Both the position numbers and the translations under genes were made by a program. From Ilumatobacteraceae bacterium (GTDB lineage Bacteria > Actinomycetota > Acidimicrobiia > Acidimicrobiales > Ilumatobacteraceae), in contig JABSQH010000005.1 in the NCBI GenBank assembly GCA_013213745.1, positions 1 to 64,000 of the forward strand: 64,000 nucleotides of DNA, in the 5' to 3' direction. Below are positions 30,477-39,218 of the stretch, piece by piece. The notes below the pieces were generated by a model. It saw only the letters and a program-made list of their open reading frames with translations, did no database searches and had not been told where the DNA came from. The number at the start of each line of letters is the position of its first letter. The stretch's first letter is position 1.

Positions 30477-31949
30477 TCAGTCGAGGGTGACGATACGGAG
30501 CACGTCGGTGGCGACACCGTCGGGGCGCCATCGTCGGGGGCCGTCGTCGGGACGCAGAGCCGGCGACCCGACCAGCACGACAACCGTGTCACCGTGCCCG
30601 ACGTAGCCATGCTCCATCGCTCGTTCGACCGCGAACCACACCATCTCGTCGGTCGTGTCGTACTGCTCGACCTGGAGCGGCGCCACTCCCCACACCATGC
30701 TCAGCGCCCGCGCCGTCGCCACCTCGGGCGCCAGCCCGACCAGCCGCGCTTCGGGGCGGAAGCGAGCCATCGCCTTCGCAGTTCGGCCGCTGCGCGTACA
30801 ACACAGGATCGCTACTGCCTGGACGTCGTGGCTGGCCTGCCATGCCGCGTGCGTGATCGCCGACGTGATCGGGTCGATGAATCGTTCGTCGGTCTGGCCG
30901 TGACGACGCTCGATTCGGCCGAGCAGTTGACCCCAACCGCGGTAGCTGGCCTCCGCGTCGGCTCGCTGGGCAACGGCGCTCATGGTCGTGACGACCGCCT
31001 CGGGGTCGCGACCGATCGCCGTCTCGCCCGACAGCATGATGGCATCCGTGCCGTCGAACACTGCGTTGGCCACGTCGCTCACCTCGGCACGTGTCGGCGA
31101 CGGAGCGTGAATCATCGATTCGAGCATCTGCGTTGCGGTGATCACCGGGACACCGCACTCGACGCAGCGCCGAATGATCCGCTTCTGCAGATGCGGCACG
31201 TCTTCGACGGGGCAGTCGATGCCGAGATCTCCGCGAGCAACCATCACCGCGTCGCTGGCATCGATGATTTCATCGAGCGCGTCGATCGCCGCGCTGGTCT
31301 CGATCTTCGCAACGAGTTCGGTCTCTCCCCCGACCACCTCGCGGACGCGGTCGACGTCGGCGGCCGCACGAACGAACGACACCGCCAGAAAGTCGATGTC
31401 CTCGGCGCACATCGCCGCTGCCAATTCGAGGTCTTCATCGGTCGGGGTGGTCAACCGAAGCGCCTCCGACGACAAGTGCACACCCGGCTCGCCATTGGTA
31501 TGTCCGCCGGTCTCGACGCGAGCCATCGCTGCGTCGACTCCGACGTCGGTGACCTTCAGCGAGATCGCCCCGTCCCCGAGTTGCACTCGCGAGTCGACCA
31601 CGAGGTCATCGAGCAGCGTCGGGTAGGGAATCGAGATCCGGCCGGCATTACTCGTTCCCGGACCCGGGACGAGTCGGATCAAGCTCCCCGGACTGAGATC
31701 GACACCCCCGTGGGGGAAGTGGCCGGCACGGATCTTCGGCCCCGGAAGGTCGGCGAGGACCGCAACGTGCCGATCGATCCCTGCGGCGCACTCGCGCACG
31801 GCCCGCAGCCGGCGGAGATGTTCGTCGAGATCGCCGTGGCTGAGGTTCAGCCGGACGACATCGACACCCGCACGCAGCGTCCGCTCGAGCACCCCAGGCG
31901 CGTCGGTCGCCGGGCCGATCGTCGCCACGATCTTCGTTCTGCGAGCCAC
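30477..31949 (-). CDS. pyk: Pyruvate kinase
   Basis: Pyk makes pyruvate and ATP from phosphoenolpyruvate. The 490-residue product starts at GTG 31949 (VARRTKIVATIGPATD), which gives the usual N-terminus and lies 7 bases after TAGACA; a TTG at 31970 would add seven residues. The active-site motifs RLNLSHG, LADLPGPKIR, LVAKIETSAAID (catalytic Lys), VMVARGDLGID and ITATQMLESMI are intact. The segment usually reading KGVNLPG is GEPGVHLSSEAL here, an unusual variant. It diverges from the aminopeptidase gene with only 20 bases between starts. Confidence 0.94.
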   Translation of the reverse strand: MARRTKIVATIGPATDAPGVLERTLRAGVDVVRLNLSHGDLDEHLRRLRAVRECAAGIDRHVAVLADLPGPKIRAGHFPHGGVDLSPGSLIRLVPGPGTSNAGRISIPYPTLLDDLVVDSRVQLGDGAISLKVTDVGVDAAMARVETGGHTNGEPGVHLSSEALRLTTPTDEDLELAAAMCAEDIDFLAVSFVRAAADVDRVREVVGGETELVAKIETSAAIDALDEIIDASDAVMVARGDLGIDCPVEDVPHLQKRIIRRCVECGVPVITATQMLESMIHAPSPTRAEVSDVANAVFDGTDAIMLSGETAIGRDPEAVVTTMSAVAQRADAEASYRGWGQLLGRIERRHGQTDERFIDPITSAITHAAWQASHDVQAVAILCCTRSGRTAKAMARFRPEARLVGLAPEVATARALSMVWGVAPLQVEQYDTTDEMVWFAVERAMEHGYVGHGDTVVVLVGSPALRPDDGPRRWRPDGVATDVLRIVTLD

Positions 31950-31969
31950 TTCTGGTTGTCTAGCAGGCA

Positions 31970-33226
31970 ATGGAAGACCGCGCGCTCGACGACCTGATCA
32001 CTTTCCTCGACCGATCCCCGTCGCCCTGGCACGCCGTGGAATCGGTCCTCGATCGCCTCCACGGATTCGAGCGGCTCGACGAAACGGCGCACTGGGAGGA
32101 CATCCCTGAACGCGGCGTCGTCGTGCGTGGCGGCGCGCTGATCGCATGGCACGTCCCCGCTGGCCTCGCACCCAGTGCTCCGGTACACATCGTCGGCGCC
32201 CACACGGACTCGCCGTGTCTGCGCGTGAAGCCGAATCCCGACACGCACGTCGGCGCCTGGAATCAGCTCGGCGTCGAGGTGTACGGCGGGATTCTGTACA
32301 ACACCTGGCTCGATCGTGATCTCGCCGTTGCTGGCACGGTCGTCACCGCCGAGGGCGACACGGTGCTGTTCGACAGCGGCGAGCCGATCGCGCGCGTGCC
32401 CCAGCTCGCGGTCCACCTCGACCGCGGCGTGAACAGTGACGGTCTCAAAATCGACCCGCAGCGCCACTTGCAACCAGTGTGGAGCGTCGGCACCGACTGG
32501 CCAACGAGCTTCGCTGACTGGCTCGCTTCGTCGGCGGATCTCGGTGCGCCACCGCCGTGGTGGGAGCTGTGCCTCTACGACGTCCAGGGCGCTGCGGTGA
32601 TCGGTGCGGACCGCTCGCTGCTGGCGTCTGGACGCCTCGACAACCTGGTGTCGTGTTGGGCAGCAACCACGGCGCTCGCCGCCGCCCGGCCTGGCGAGCA
32701 CGCTGCCGTGATCGTGCTCAACGACCATGAGGAGGTCGGATCGGCGAGCACCAGCGGGGCCGCCGGACCGTTCCTCGACTCGGTGCTGCGACGCCTCGTC
32801 GACGGGCGTGGCGGCTCGGCCGACGACCTCGCCCGCGGCTTCGCTGCGTCAGCGTGCATCTCGGCCGACAACGCCCATGCGCTGCATCCGAACTACACCG
32901 AGCGGCACGATCCGGAGCACCAGCCGATGGTCAACGCCGGACCGGTGATCAAGGTCAATGCCAACCAGCGGTATGCGACTTCTGCGGCGACCGCCGACCT
33001 GTTCCGCCGCGCCTGCGAGTCGGCCGGTGTGTCGTGGCAGGTGTTCGTGTCGCGCAACAACATGCCGTGCGGCTCGACGATCGGTCCGCTCACCGCAACC
33101 CGGCTCGGTATCGCCACCGCCGACGTCGGTGTACCCCAGCTGTCGATGCACTCAGCTCGGGAATTGTGCGGGGTCGATGATCCTCCAGCGCTCGCCGCGG
33201 CGCTGCGCGTCTTCCTCACCGGCTGA
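31970..33226 (+). CDS. apeB: M18 family aminopeptidase
   Basis: This is a cytosolic zinc aminopeptidase of the aspartyl aminopeptidase family. The 418-residue product has metal-site motifs VGAHTDSPCLRVKP, ASGRLDNLVSC, LNDHEEVGSAS and MHSARELCG, plus SRNNMPCGSTIGP near the active site. It is full length for M18. The start overlaps the region upstream of pyk on the other strand, so any promoter must lie inside pyk. Confidence 0.93.
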   Translation: MEDRALDDLITFLDRSPSPWHAVESVLDRLHGFERLDETAHWEDIPERGVVVRGGALIAWHVPAGLAPSAPVHIVGAHTDSPCLRVKPNPDTHVGAWNQLGVEVYGGILYNTWLDRDLAVAGTVVTAEGDTVLFDSGEPIARVPQLAVHLDRGVNSDGLKIDPQRHLQPVWSVGTDWPTSFADWLASSADLGAPPPWWELCLYDVQGAAVIGADRSLLASGRLDNLVSCWAATTALAAARPGEHAAVIVLNDHEEVGSASTSGAAGPFLDSVLRRLVDGRGGSADDLARGFAASACISADNAHALHPNYTERHDPEHQPMVNAGPVIKVNANQRYATSAATADLFRRACESAGVSWQVFVSRNNMPCGSTIGPLTATRLGIATADVGVPQLSMHSARELCGVDDPPALAAALRVFLTG

Positions 33227-33244
33227 CCGGTCGCCGGCGAACGC

Positions 33245-33862
33245 TCAGCAATCGCTCTGTGCCGGGATGACGATCTGTAGTCCGGGATAGAAGGCGTCGT
33301 ATCCGTTCGTCGCCGCATTGGCCGCGTCGAGCGCGTCGATCGCGATGTCGAACTTGTTCGCAACCGCGAGTCGGCTCGTGTCGCTCGCCTCGATCGTGTA
33401 CGCACGTACAGAACACTCATCACCACTCGTGGCGGCCGTGTCCTGGGCCTCGTCGCCATCCTCGGCGGCCACCTGGCCCTCGTCATCAGCCGCCTCCGGT
33501 GATGGGATCTGAATCACCGTCTCGGGCGCCGGAAACTCCTCGGCACTCCCCCAGCCGTTGGCGGCAACCAAAGCCTCGAGGGTGACATCGAACTCACTCG
33601 CCACCTTGAGGGGGTAGTCGCCAAACTGAACGACGTACTCCTGGGGGCCGGTCCGCGTGGGGGTCTCGGCATCAGCCACGGTGGGCAACGTGGTCGTGGT
33701 GGTCGGCGCGGCACGGACGATGAACGCGGTCGACTCGGTGCTGCGATCCAGCGTCGGGAGGGTCGCACCATCGTCGCTGCCGCCGCACGCAGACAGCGCA
33801 ACGGCACCGGCGATGACTGGCACCGCCAGTGCGGCGAGCGGCTTCGACACCGTGAATCGCAT
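33245..33862 (-). CDS. LysM-domain lipoprotein
   Basis: The 205-residue product has a lipoprotein signal (VALSAC, Cys26) and two LysM-like repeats near residues 75-120 (EYVVQFGDYPLKVASEFDV, then VIQIP) and 155-202 (YTIEASDTSRLAVANKFDI, then LQIVIP). An acidic Ala/Glu/Asp stretch joins them. LysM domains bind N-acetylglucosamine-containing glycans, so it probably sits at the membrane face of peptidoglycan. It is convergent with apeB, 18 bases away. Confidence 0.85.
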   Translation of the reverse strand: MRFTVSKPLAALAVPVIAGAVALSACGGSDDGATLPTLDRSTESTAFIVRAAPTTTTTLPTVADAETPTRTGPQEYVVQFGDYPLKVASEFDVTLEALVAANGWGSAEEFPAPETVIQIPSPEAADDEGQVAAEDGDEAQDTAATSGDECSVRAYTIEASDTSRLAVANKFDIAIDALDAANAATNGYDAFYPGLQIVIPAQSDC

Positions 33863-33869
33863 GGTGCTG

Positions 33870-33875
33870 AAACTA
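33870..33875 (-). promoter_or_regulatory. Candidate leaderless -10 box for the LysM lipoprotein
   Basis: TAGTTT on the minus strand, then 7 bases, then the ATG at 33862. Confidence 0.4.
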
Positions 33876-33977
33876 CGACGCGCAACGACCATCTGGGTGT
33901 CAGCCGCGCCCGACGAGTGTCCGCTGCGCTCGCTACCGAGCCGCCACAACGCCGACGATCATCCACAGTCTTCGCTC

Positions 33978-34784
33978 GACCCGAACCTCGTGACGCTCGG
34001 CGAGCTGGCATCGGTCTATGACGTCGACCGGACATGCCACACCGTGGAAGAACTTCTGGCCGACGACGCCGCACCCGACGGTGTGCTCGTGGCCACGCCG
34101 CCCGCCACACGTGCCCAGGTCGGGATCGCGCTCGTCGACGAAGCCGGGCGCCGCCTCGAGCGCGGAGACTCACCACTGAACCTCATCATCGAGAAGCCGA
34201 TGACGACGAACGTTCATCAAGCCGCCGCCCTCCACGACGCTGTGGTCGACTACCAGCATCGCGCCCGCGGCACCTCCCTCGCAGGGACCGTGCTGCTCAA
34301 TCACACCGCGAACTATCGAGCACCGTGTCTGGCCGCCCTCCGTCTGCTCGCCGAACACGGGGTCGGGTAGGTCCGGCACGTTGAAGCGCACTTTGCGTCG
34401 CCGCTCATGTGGATCTTCGACGATCCGGCCAACGTCGGCTGGAACGCGACGTCGGGTCCCGACATGCTCGGCAATGGATTCGGGTGGGGTCAGCAGTCAC
34501 ATCTCCTCGCGTGGATCAACTTCGTGACCGGCCTGGTCCCGACCGAGGTCTTCTGCCGCACGCAGCATTCGGAGGTGACCGGAGCCGACCTGTCGCACTC
34601 GGCGACGATCCGCTGTGGCGACGACTGCGTGATCAGCATCAGTGGAACCACGTTGCTCCCGGCGAACGCGCACAGCACACCAGCGGTCAGCAAGCGCGCG
34701 GCGATCGACATCTACGGCACCGAAGGCGCAGCCGATGTCGCCGTCGGCCTCCATGCGATCCCGACGCTCGACGCAATGTATTGA
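33978..34784 (+). pseudogene. Decayed Gfo/Idh/MocA oxidoreductase
   Basis: One reading frame encodes recognisable oxidoreductase sequence. The first part has DPNLVTLGELASVYDVD and DGVLVATPPATRAQVG, then NLIIEKPMTTNVHQAA, the nucleotide-binding EKP motif. A TAG at 34368-34370 interrupts it; the same frame then resumes with VRHVEAHFASPLMWIFDD, WGQQSHLLAWINFVTGL and the sheet domain up to a TGA at 34782. The N-terminal GxGxxG strand is missing, and the C-terminus stops short of the usual length. So the gene has lost its start, carries an internal nonsense codon and lacks its end. Upstream is the promoter of the LysM gene. Confidence 0.8.
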
Positions 34785-34842
34785 TCGCATGTGTCCCGCC
34801 ATCCCGGGGCCGATCCTGCCGTGAACGACCGCGCTGAGGCGC

Positions 34843-35529
34843 TCAGCCGACCCGCGATTGGGCCTCGTCGAACAGCGTTTGCAATTCCACGGATAGCCGC
34901 TCGGTCATCTCCGTGATCGCCCGCCGCGACGCCCGGGAACTGGCACCCACTTCGGCGACGATCGGTGCGCCGACGACGACCTCGACCTTGCGGGGATACA
35001 GCAGCTTGGCGCGGCGCGGCATCACCCGTGCCGATCCACCGATGCCGACCGGCACGATCGGAACTCCGGCTCGCGCCGCGACGAAGGCCGCTCCGTCGAA
35101 CAAGGGTTGCACCACCGGGCCATCCTTGCGCTCGCCCTCTGGAAACAGCACGAGAGGCTCACCGCCCTCGAGCACGGCAACGCAGCGCCGCAGCGCCTCA
35201 CGATCGGCGCTCCCGCGGGCGACGGGAAATGCCCCGAGCGCCGAGAACAGCCGGCCGAGACTCGCGTACTTCCAGATCTCTTGCTTGCCCATGAAGCGGA
35301 TCCGCCGCCGAGTCAGGCAGGCCACGATCGGGGTATCGATGTAGCTGCGGTGCACCGGCGCAACGACGTACGCCCCGGTCTGCGGCAAGTGTTCGCGACC
35401 ATGGATGCGAATTCGTGTCGCGGCGATCACGAGCCCATGCACCAGGCCGCGCACGACTGCGTACAGCGCCCGCGCGCAGACCGAATCGCCAGCGAGCCAG
35501 GTCGACGAGGAGGCTGCCGGCTCGTTCAT
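34843..35529 (-). CDS. plsC: 1-acyl-sn-glycerol-3-phosphate acyltransferase (PlsC-like)
   Basis: PlsC-type enzymes add the second acyl chain in phosphatidic acid synthesis at the membrane. The 228-residue product has the HX4D motif in VHRSYIDTP, then RIRFMGKQEIW, GAFPVARG and the FPEGER motif, and PIVPVGIGGSARVMPR. A hydrophobic N-terminal segment (ALYAVVRGLVHGLVIAATR) may touch the membrane. It overlaps cmk by four bases; the cmk-plsC pairing is common in actinobacteria. Confidence 0.9.
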   Translation of the reverse strand: MNEPAASSSTWLAGDSVCARALYAVVRGLVHGLVIAATRIRIHGREHLPQTGAYVVAPVHRSYIDTPIVACLTRRRIRFMGKQEIWKYASLGRLFSALGAFPVARGSADREALRRCVAVLEGGEPLVLFPEGERKDGPVVQPLFDGAAFVAARAGVPIVPVGIGGSARVMPRRAKLLYPRKVEVVVGAPIVAEVGASSRASRRAITEMTERLSVELQTLFDEAQSRVG

Positions 35530-36212
35530 CGCTCCGACCCACGAGCGCGGTCTCCGATTCGGCCCTCCAGCGTCTTTCGCAGCACACCGACAACAGCGTC
35601 GACGCCGAGTTCGCTCGTATCGACGGTAACCGCATCATCGCCAGCCCGCAGCGGACTGTCCGCACGCGAGGAATCCTTGCGATCGCGTTCGACGATCGAC
35701 GCCTCGACCTCGTCGACCGAACCGCCGATCTCCGCGACCCGCCGCTCGGCACGAACACGAGGCGACGCAGTGACATACGCCTTGAGTGCGGCGTCAGGGA
35801 ACACGACGGTCCCGATGTCGCGTCCCTCGATCACCCCGCCACCGCGTTTGTCCGCCCACGATCGTTGGCGAGCGACCAACTCGGTGCGAACTGCGCTGTT
35901 TGCAGCGACAGCACTGACAGCGCCAGTGACGTCGCGACCACGGATCTCGACGGTGGCATCAACCCCGTCCACGGTGACGAGATCGTCGGCGACGCTCAGC
36001 TCGATCGAGCGGCTCACTGCGGCGACCGCATCGACGTCGTTCGGGTCGACACCGCGGCGCAGAACGGCAAACGTCACCGCTCGATACATCGCGCCGGTAT
36101 CGAGATATCCGAGCCCGAGTTCGGCCGCAAGTTGCCGCCCCACGGTGCTCTTGCCGGCGCCGGCCGGACCATCGATCGCCACGACAGTGCCTCTTGGAAG
36201 CGGAGCTGTCAT
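35526..36212 (-). CDS. cmk: Cytidylate kinase
   Basis: Cmk phosphorylates CMP and dCMP. The 228-residue product has the P-loop GPAGAGKST at 15-23, GLGYLDTGAMYRAVT, VIEGRDIGTVVFPDA and the lid ERDRKDSSRADSPL. The ATG at 36212 gives the canonical MTAPLPRGTVVAIDG N-terminus; the longer open frame extends antisense into the hydrolase gene and is rejected. Confidence 0.95.
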   Translation of the reverse strand: MTAPLPRGTVVAIDGPAGAGKSTVGRQLAAELGLGYLDTGAMYRAVTFAVLRRGVDPNDVDAVAAVSRSIELSVADDLVTVDGVDATVEIRGRDVTGAVSAVAANSAVRTELVARQRSWADKRGGGVIEGRDIGTVVFPDAALKAYVTASPRVRAERRVAEIGGSVDEVEASIVERDRKDSSRADSPLRAGDDAVTVDTSELGVDAVVGVLRKTLEGRIGDRARGSER

Positions 36213-36291
36213 CGGCTGCCAGACACTACTGGTCCGACCGCTCGTATTCCCGCAATATCCTCCCGCCGCCGAACGTCGGAGGCGACAGCCG

Positions 36292-36297
36292 TAGGGT
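36292..36297 (+). promoter_or_regulatory. Candidate leaderless -10 box for the alpha/beta hydrolase
   Basis: TAGGGT on the plus strand, then 6 bases, then the ATG at 36304. Confidence 0.45.
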
Positions 36298-36303
36298 GGT
36301 CGA

Positions 36304-37002
36304 ATGAGCGCACTACCGGTGGTGATGGTCCATGGTTGGGGCGGGTCATTCGCCACCACCTGGCAACAGGGTGGACTACCGACGCTGCTCGAAGAGAGCG
36401 GACGGCACGTCATCGGCGTCGATCTGCTCGGACATGGCACAGCGCCAAAGCCGACTGAACCAGCGGCATACGCCGAGCTCGGTGGGCGCGTCCTCGAAGC
36501 GATCGCCGATTTCGACGAGCCGGTCGACGCCATCGGCTTCTCCCTCGGGGCGATCACGCTGCTGCGTCTCGCCAGCGACCATCCGGATCGATTCGATCGC
36601 CTCGTTCTCGCCGGTATCGGCCGCAACGTGCTCGACCGCGAGACGTCAGGCACCGAAGCCATCGTCGCCGGGCTCGACCACCTTGCGGCGGGAGGCGATC
36701 CGGGTGAACTCACGACACAGGTCCGCCACTTCGTCGACTACGCCCATCAACCCGGCAACGATCCCGCGGCACTGCGCGCCCTCATGGCCCAGCAAAACGC
36801 GCCGATCGAGACAGCAGACCTCGCAGCGGTGCGCGCCGAGACCGTGGTGGTCGTCGGCGACCAAGACTTCGTCCACCCCGGTGACGGACTGGTCGACGCC
36901 CTGCCGAACGCTCGTCTCGTGTCGCTACGCGGGGTCGATCACTTCGCAACGCCGGAGGCGTTCGGCTTGTTCGACGTCGTCCTCGACACGTTCGGCGCGT
37001 GA
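36304..37002 (+). CDS. Alpha/beta hydrolase
   Basis: The 232-residue cytosolic protein has the oxyanion motif VHGWGGS, the nucleophile elbow GFSLG (Ser80), a third-acid region VVGDQDFVHPGDG and the catalytic His in GVDHFATPEA. The substrate is unknown. Its TGA overlaps the GTG of the downstream Sua5 gene by four bases, so the two are probably co-translated. Confidence 0.88.
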   Translation: MSALPVVMVHGWGGSFATTWQQGGLPTLLEESGRHVIGVDLLGHGTAPKPTEPAAYAELGGRVLEAIADFDEPVDAIGFSLGAITLLRLASDHPDRFDRLVLAGIGRNVLDRETSGTEAIVAGLDHLAAGGDPGELTTQVRHFVDYAHQPGNDPAALRALMAQQNAPIETADLAAVRAETVVVVGDQDFVHPGDGLVDALPNARLVSLRGVDHFATPEAFGLFDVVLDTFGA

Positions 37003-37940
37003 TCGCATCGACCGACGTCGCTCGAGCCGTCGAGGCGCTGCGCGGCGGGGGCCTGGTCGCACTGCCCACCGAAACGGTGTACGGGCTCGCGGCCGACGCC
37101 ACACAGCCAGCCGCTGTCGAGCGCATCTTCGAGGTCAAGGGCCGACCGACACATCATCCACTCATCGTCCACGTCGGCGATATCGGAGGGCTGGCCGCGT
37201 GCGCGTCGACCGTGCCCGACACCGCTGCTCGGCTGGTCGCCGAGTTCTGGCCGGGTCCGTTGACCGTGATCGTGCCGCGCGGCGACATCGACCCGCTCGT
37301 CGCCGGCGGCCACGACACCATCGGCGTCAGGATGCCTGCCCATCCGCTGGCGACGGCTGTGCTCGACCGACTCGGCCGGCCGGTTGCGGCACCGTCAGCG
37401 AATCGCTTCGGCGCAGTCAGTCCGACCACCGCACGACACGTCCTCGACGAACTGGGGTCGTTGCTCGACACCGAGCGAGACGTCGTACTCGACGGCGGAC
37501 CGTGCCGAGTCGGCATCGAGTCCACGATCGTCGACTGCACGGTCGATCCGCCGCAGATTCTGCGCGCCGGTGCGGTGACAGCCGACCAGATCGACACTGC
37601 GCTCGACGTCACCCACGACCCGGTGAGCGGTGCGGCACGCGCCAGCGGGATGCTCCCGTCGCATTACGCCCCGGAGGCGACCGTCGAACTTGCCCTTGAC
37701 CGTGCCAGTGCGGACGCGGCGGTGCGTGCGGCGCAACGAGTAGGGCATCGCGTCGCTCTGCTCGACCGCAGCGACGACCTCGACGCATACGCCCACGAGC
37801 TGTACAGCGATCTCCGCCGGTTCGATCGTGACGGATGTGAGCTGATCGTCGCCGTCGTCCCCGCACAGACGGGCATCGGCGCAGCGATCGGTGACCGACT
37901 CCGTAAGGCCGCTGGCCCACGGCCGCGCCCGACGGCGTAA
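36999..37940 (+). CDS. L-threonylcarbamoyladenylate synthase (Sua5 type)
   Basis: This enzyme makes the threonylcarbamoyl-AMP used to modify A37 of tRNAs that read ANN codons. The 313-residue product has the YrdC domain (PTETVYGLAADAT, KGRPTHHPLIVHV, GVRMPAHPLA, PVAAPSANRFGAVSPT, IESTIVDCT) and the C-terminal Sua5 domain beginning near GMLPSHYAP. Two-domain Sua5 is longer than TsaC. The start is GTG at 36999. No other tsa gene is in the window. Confidence 0.93.
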   Translation: MIASTDVARAVEALRGGGLVALPTETVYGLAADATQPAAVERIFEVKGRPTHHPLIVHVGDIGGLAACASTVPDTAARLVAEFWPGPLTVIVPRGDIDPLVAGGHDTIGVRMPAHPLATAVLDRLGRPVAAPSANRFGAVSPTTARHVLDELGSLLDTERDVVLDGGPCRVGIESTIVDCTVDPPQILRAGAVTADQIDTALDVTHDPVSGAARASGMLPSHYAPEATVELALDRASADAAVRAAQRVGHRVALLDRSDDLDAYAHELYSDLRRFDRDGCELIVAVVPAQTGIGAAIGDRLRKAAGPRPRPTA

Positions 37941-37958
37941 CGCCGCCGCCTGCGAACC

Positions 37959-38591
37959 TCACTCAGGCCACTCGAGTTCGTTGAGGGCGCCGATCCACCA
38001 ATCGCGCATGGCCTCGACGAAGTGACCTGCGGCGTCGGGCGATTGCCCGGTCTCGCTCACTCCGACCACGAGCGACACCGTCGACGATCCGGCATCGGGC
38101 ATGAGTTCCAGGCGACACCACACATCGACCTCGATCGGCTCCTGTGTCGCGTTGTCACGGCGCAGCACCCGCACCTGGGCATCGAGCCGATACGGCGGGT
38201 CGTCGTCGACGACCTCGCCATGTGCAGCCGCAACGAGCACAAGCGCCTCGAAGGCTTCGACCGGCAACGCCTCGACAACGAACGACGGGGCATCGCGCAC
38301 CCACTGCGTGGCTCCCGGCGGTGCACGGCCGGGGCCGCGGCTGCTGCCCGGCGTCGACCGCACCCCGGTCTCGTCGGGCGGGCTGGCTGGGGGCGCCGCC
38401 TCGGAACGCTCAGCGATCGATGCCATCACCAGCGCGACGGCATCATTGATCCGACCCATCGACGCCGCGCCCCCGCCGACGTCTGGGTGATGTGCCTTGG
38501 CCAATCGGCGATGCGCAGCGCGCACATCATCGGCGTCGGCGTCGACGCCAAGTCCGAGCACGGCAAGCGCGGCGGCGACATCAGGCGCCAT
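37959..38591 (-). CDS. J-domain protein
   Basis: The 210-residue product starts MAPDVAAALAVLGLG and has an N-terminal J-domain-like segment with the HPD motif in RLAKAHHPDVGGG. This motif stimulates DnaK ATPase. The rest (residues 75-210) is not a standard DnaJ zinc or substrate domain; it is predicted mixed alpha/beta with VDVWCRLELMPDAGSSTVSLVVG. It may be a dedicated co-chaperone. It is convergent with the Sua5 gene. Confidence 0.8.
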   Translation of the reverse strand: MAPDVAAALAVLGLGVDADADDVRAAHRRLAKAHHPDVGGGAASMGRINDAVALVMASIAERSEAAPPASPPDETGVRSTPGSSRGPGRAPPGATQWVRDAPSFVVEALPVEAFEALVLVAAAHGEVVDDDPPYRLDAQVRVLRRDNATQEPIEVDVWCRLELMPDAGSSTVSLVVGVSETGQSPDAAGHFVEAMRDWWIGALNELEWPE

Positions 38592-38661
38592 CGACGTCGC
38601 CCCGCTCTCGACTCGCGCCTGTGCACGCCGATTCGTCCATCGGCACTGGTGTAGCGCCTCC

Positions 38662-38961
38662 ATGACGCCCACGCCGGACCCAGCCCACGCGCTCCCCGGC
38701 GCGACAGCGCGCCCGGACGGACGAACCATCACCGTCGAGGTGCATCTCGTCCACGTTGTCGACGCGACGACCGTCACCATCGTGGACGAGTTCGCACCGT
38801 TCGATCCGACCCGGGCCCCCGTCGATGCCATTCCCCCCAGCCTGCTCGAACACACAGGACACGGACTTGGTATCTGGATGATGACCGACATGGCCGATGA
38901 GCTGTGCGACGAACGAGTCGGCGAACGCAACAGGCTCAGCGCTACTGCGCGGCATCGGTGA
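38662..38961 (+). pseudogene. C-terminal half of an RsbW-like GHKL ATPase
   Basis: The 99-codon frame from ATG 38662 has sequence like the end of an anti-sigma-factor kinase: TVTIVDEFAPFDPTRAP (the G1-type D-x-G/F box region) and HGLGIWMMTDMADELCDE (the GLG-I box). The N-box with its Mg-binding Asn, which should precede this, is absent; the upstream DNA is the 5' end of the J-domain gene on the other strand. Its TGA overlaps a GTG (38958) that opens the cNMP-binding frame. As it stands it cannot bind ATP in the normal way. Confidence 0.65.
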
Positions 38962-39218
38962 CGACAGCACCCGATGACAGCGTCTTCCCGTCGGGTCACA
39001 CGGTCCACCTGACCGTTGGCGAGGTGCTGCTCGCCGAAGGGGACGAGGAAGACGCCGCATACCTGTTGCCCAGCGGCCGATGCGCACTCTCGCGGGGCGC
39101 CGAACAGGTCGACGTCATCGATGCCGGCGAGTTCGTCGGCGAGATCTCGCCGTTCGGTGGCACCCCATGAACCGGTACCGTGCGCGCCGCCACCGACGCC
39201 ACGCGTCGGGTTCCATGA
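38958..39218 (+). pseudogene. Interrupted cyclic nucleotide-binding domain
   Basis: From GTG 38958 the frame encodes a cNMP-binding beta barrel: LTVGEVLLAEGDEEDAAYLL, then DAGEFVGEISPFGGTP. A TGA at 39168 stops it exactly where the conserved Arg of the phosphate-binding cassette is expected (PRxATVRA). The same frame continues TGTVRAATDATRRVP before a second TGA at 39216. A CGA-to-TGA change would explain the first stop. The product without read-through is 70 residues and lacks half of the barrel. Confidence 0.65.

Noticed and set aside
30594-31997. 467-codon open frame antisense to pyk
   Set aside because: It is the shadow of an intact pyruvate kinase.
34368-34406. Frameshift in the Gfo/Idh/MocA gene
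   Set aside because: The codons after TAG 34368 continue the homology in the same frame, so it is an in-frame stop.
38958-39218. Frameshift between the two parts of the cNMP domain
   Set aside because: The sequence resumes in the same frame after TGA 39168, so a nonsense codon rather than an indel explains the break.
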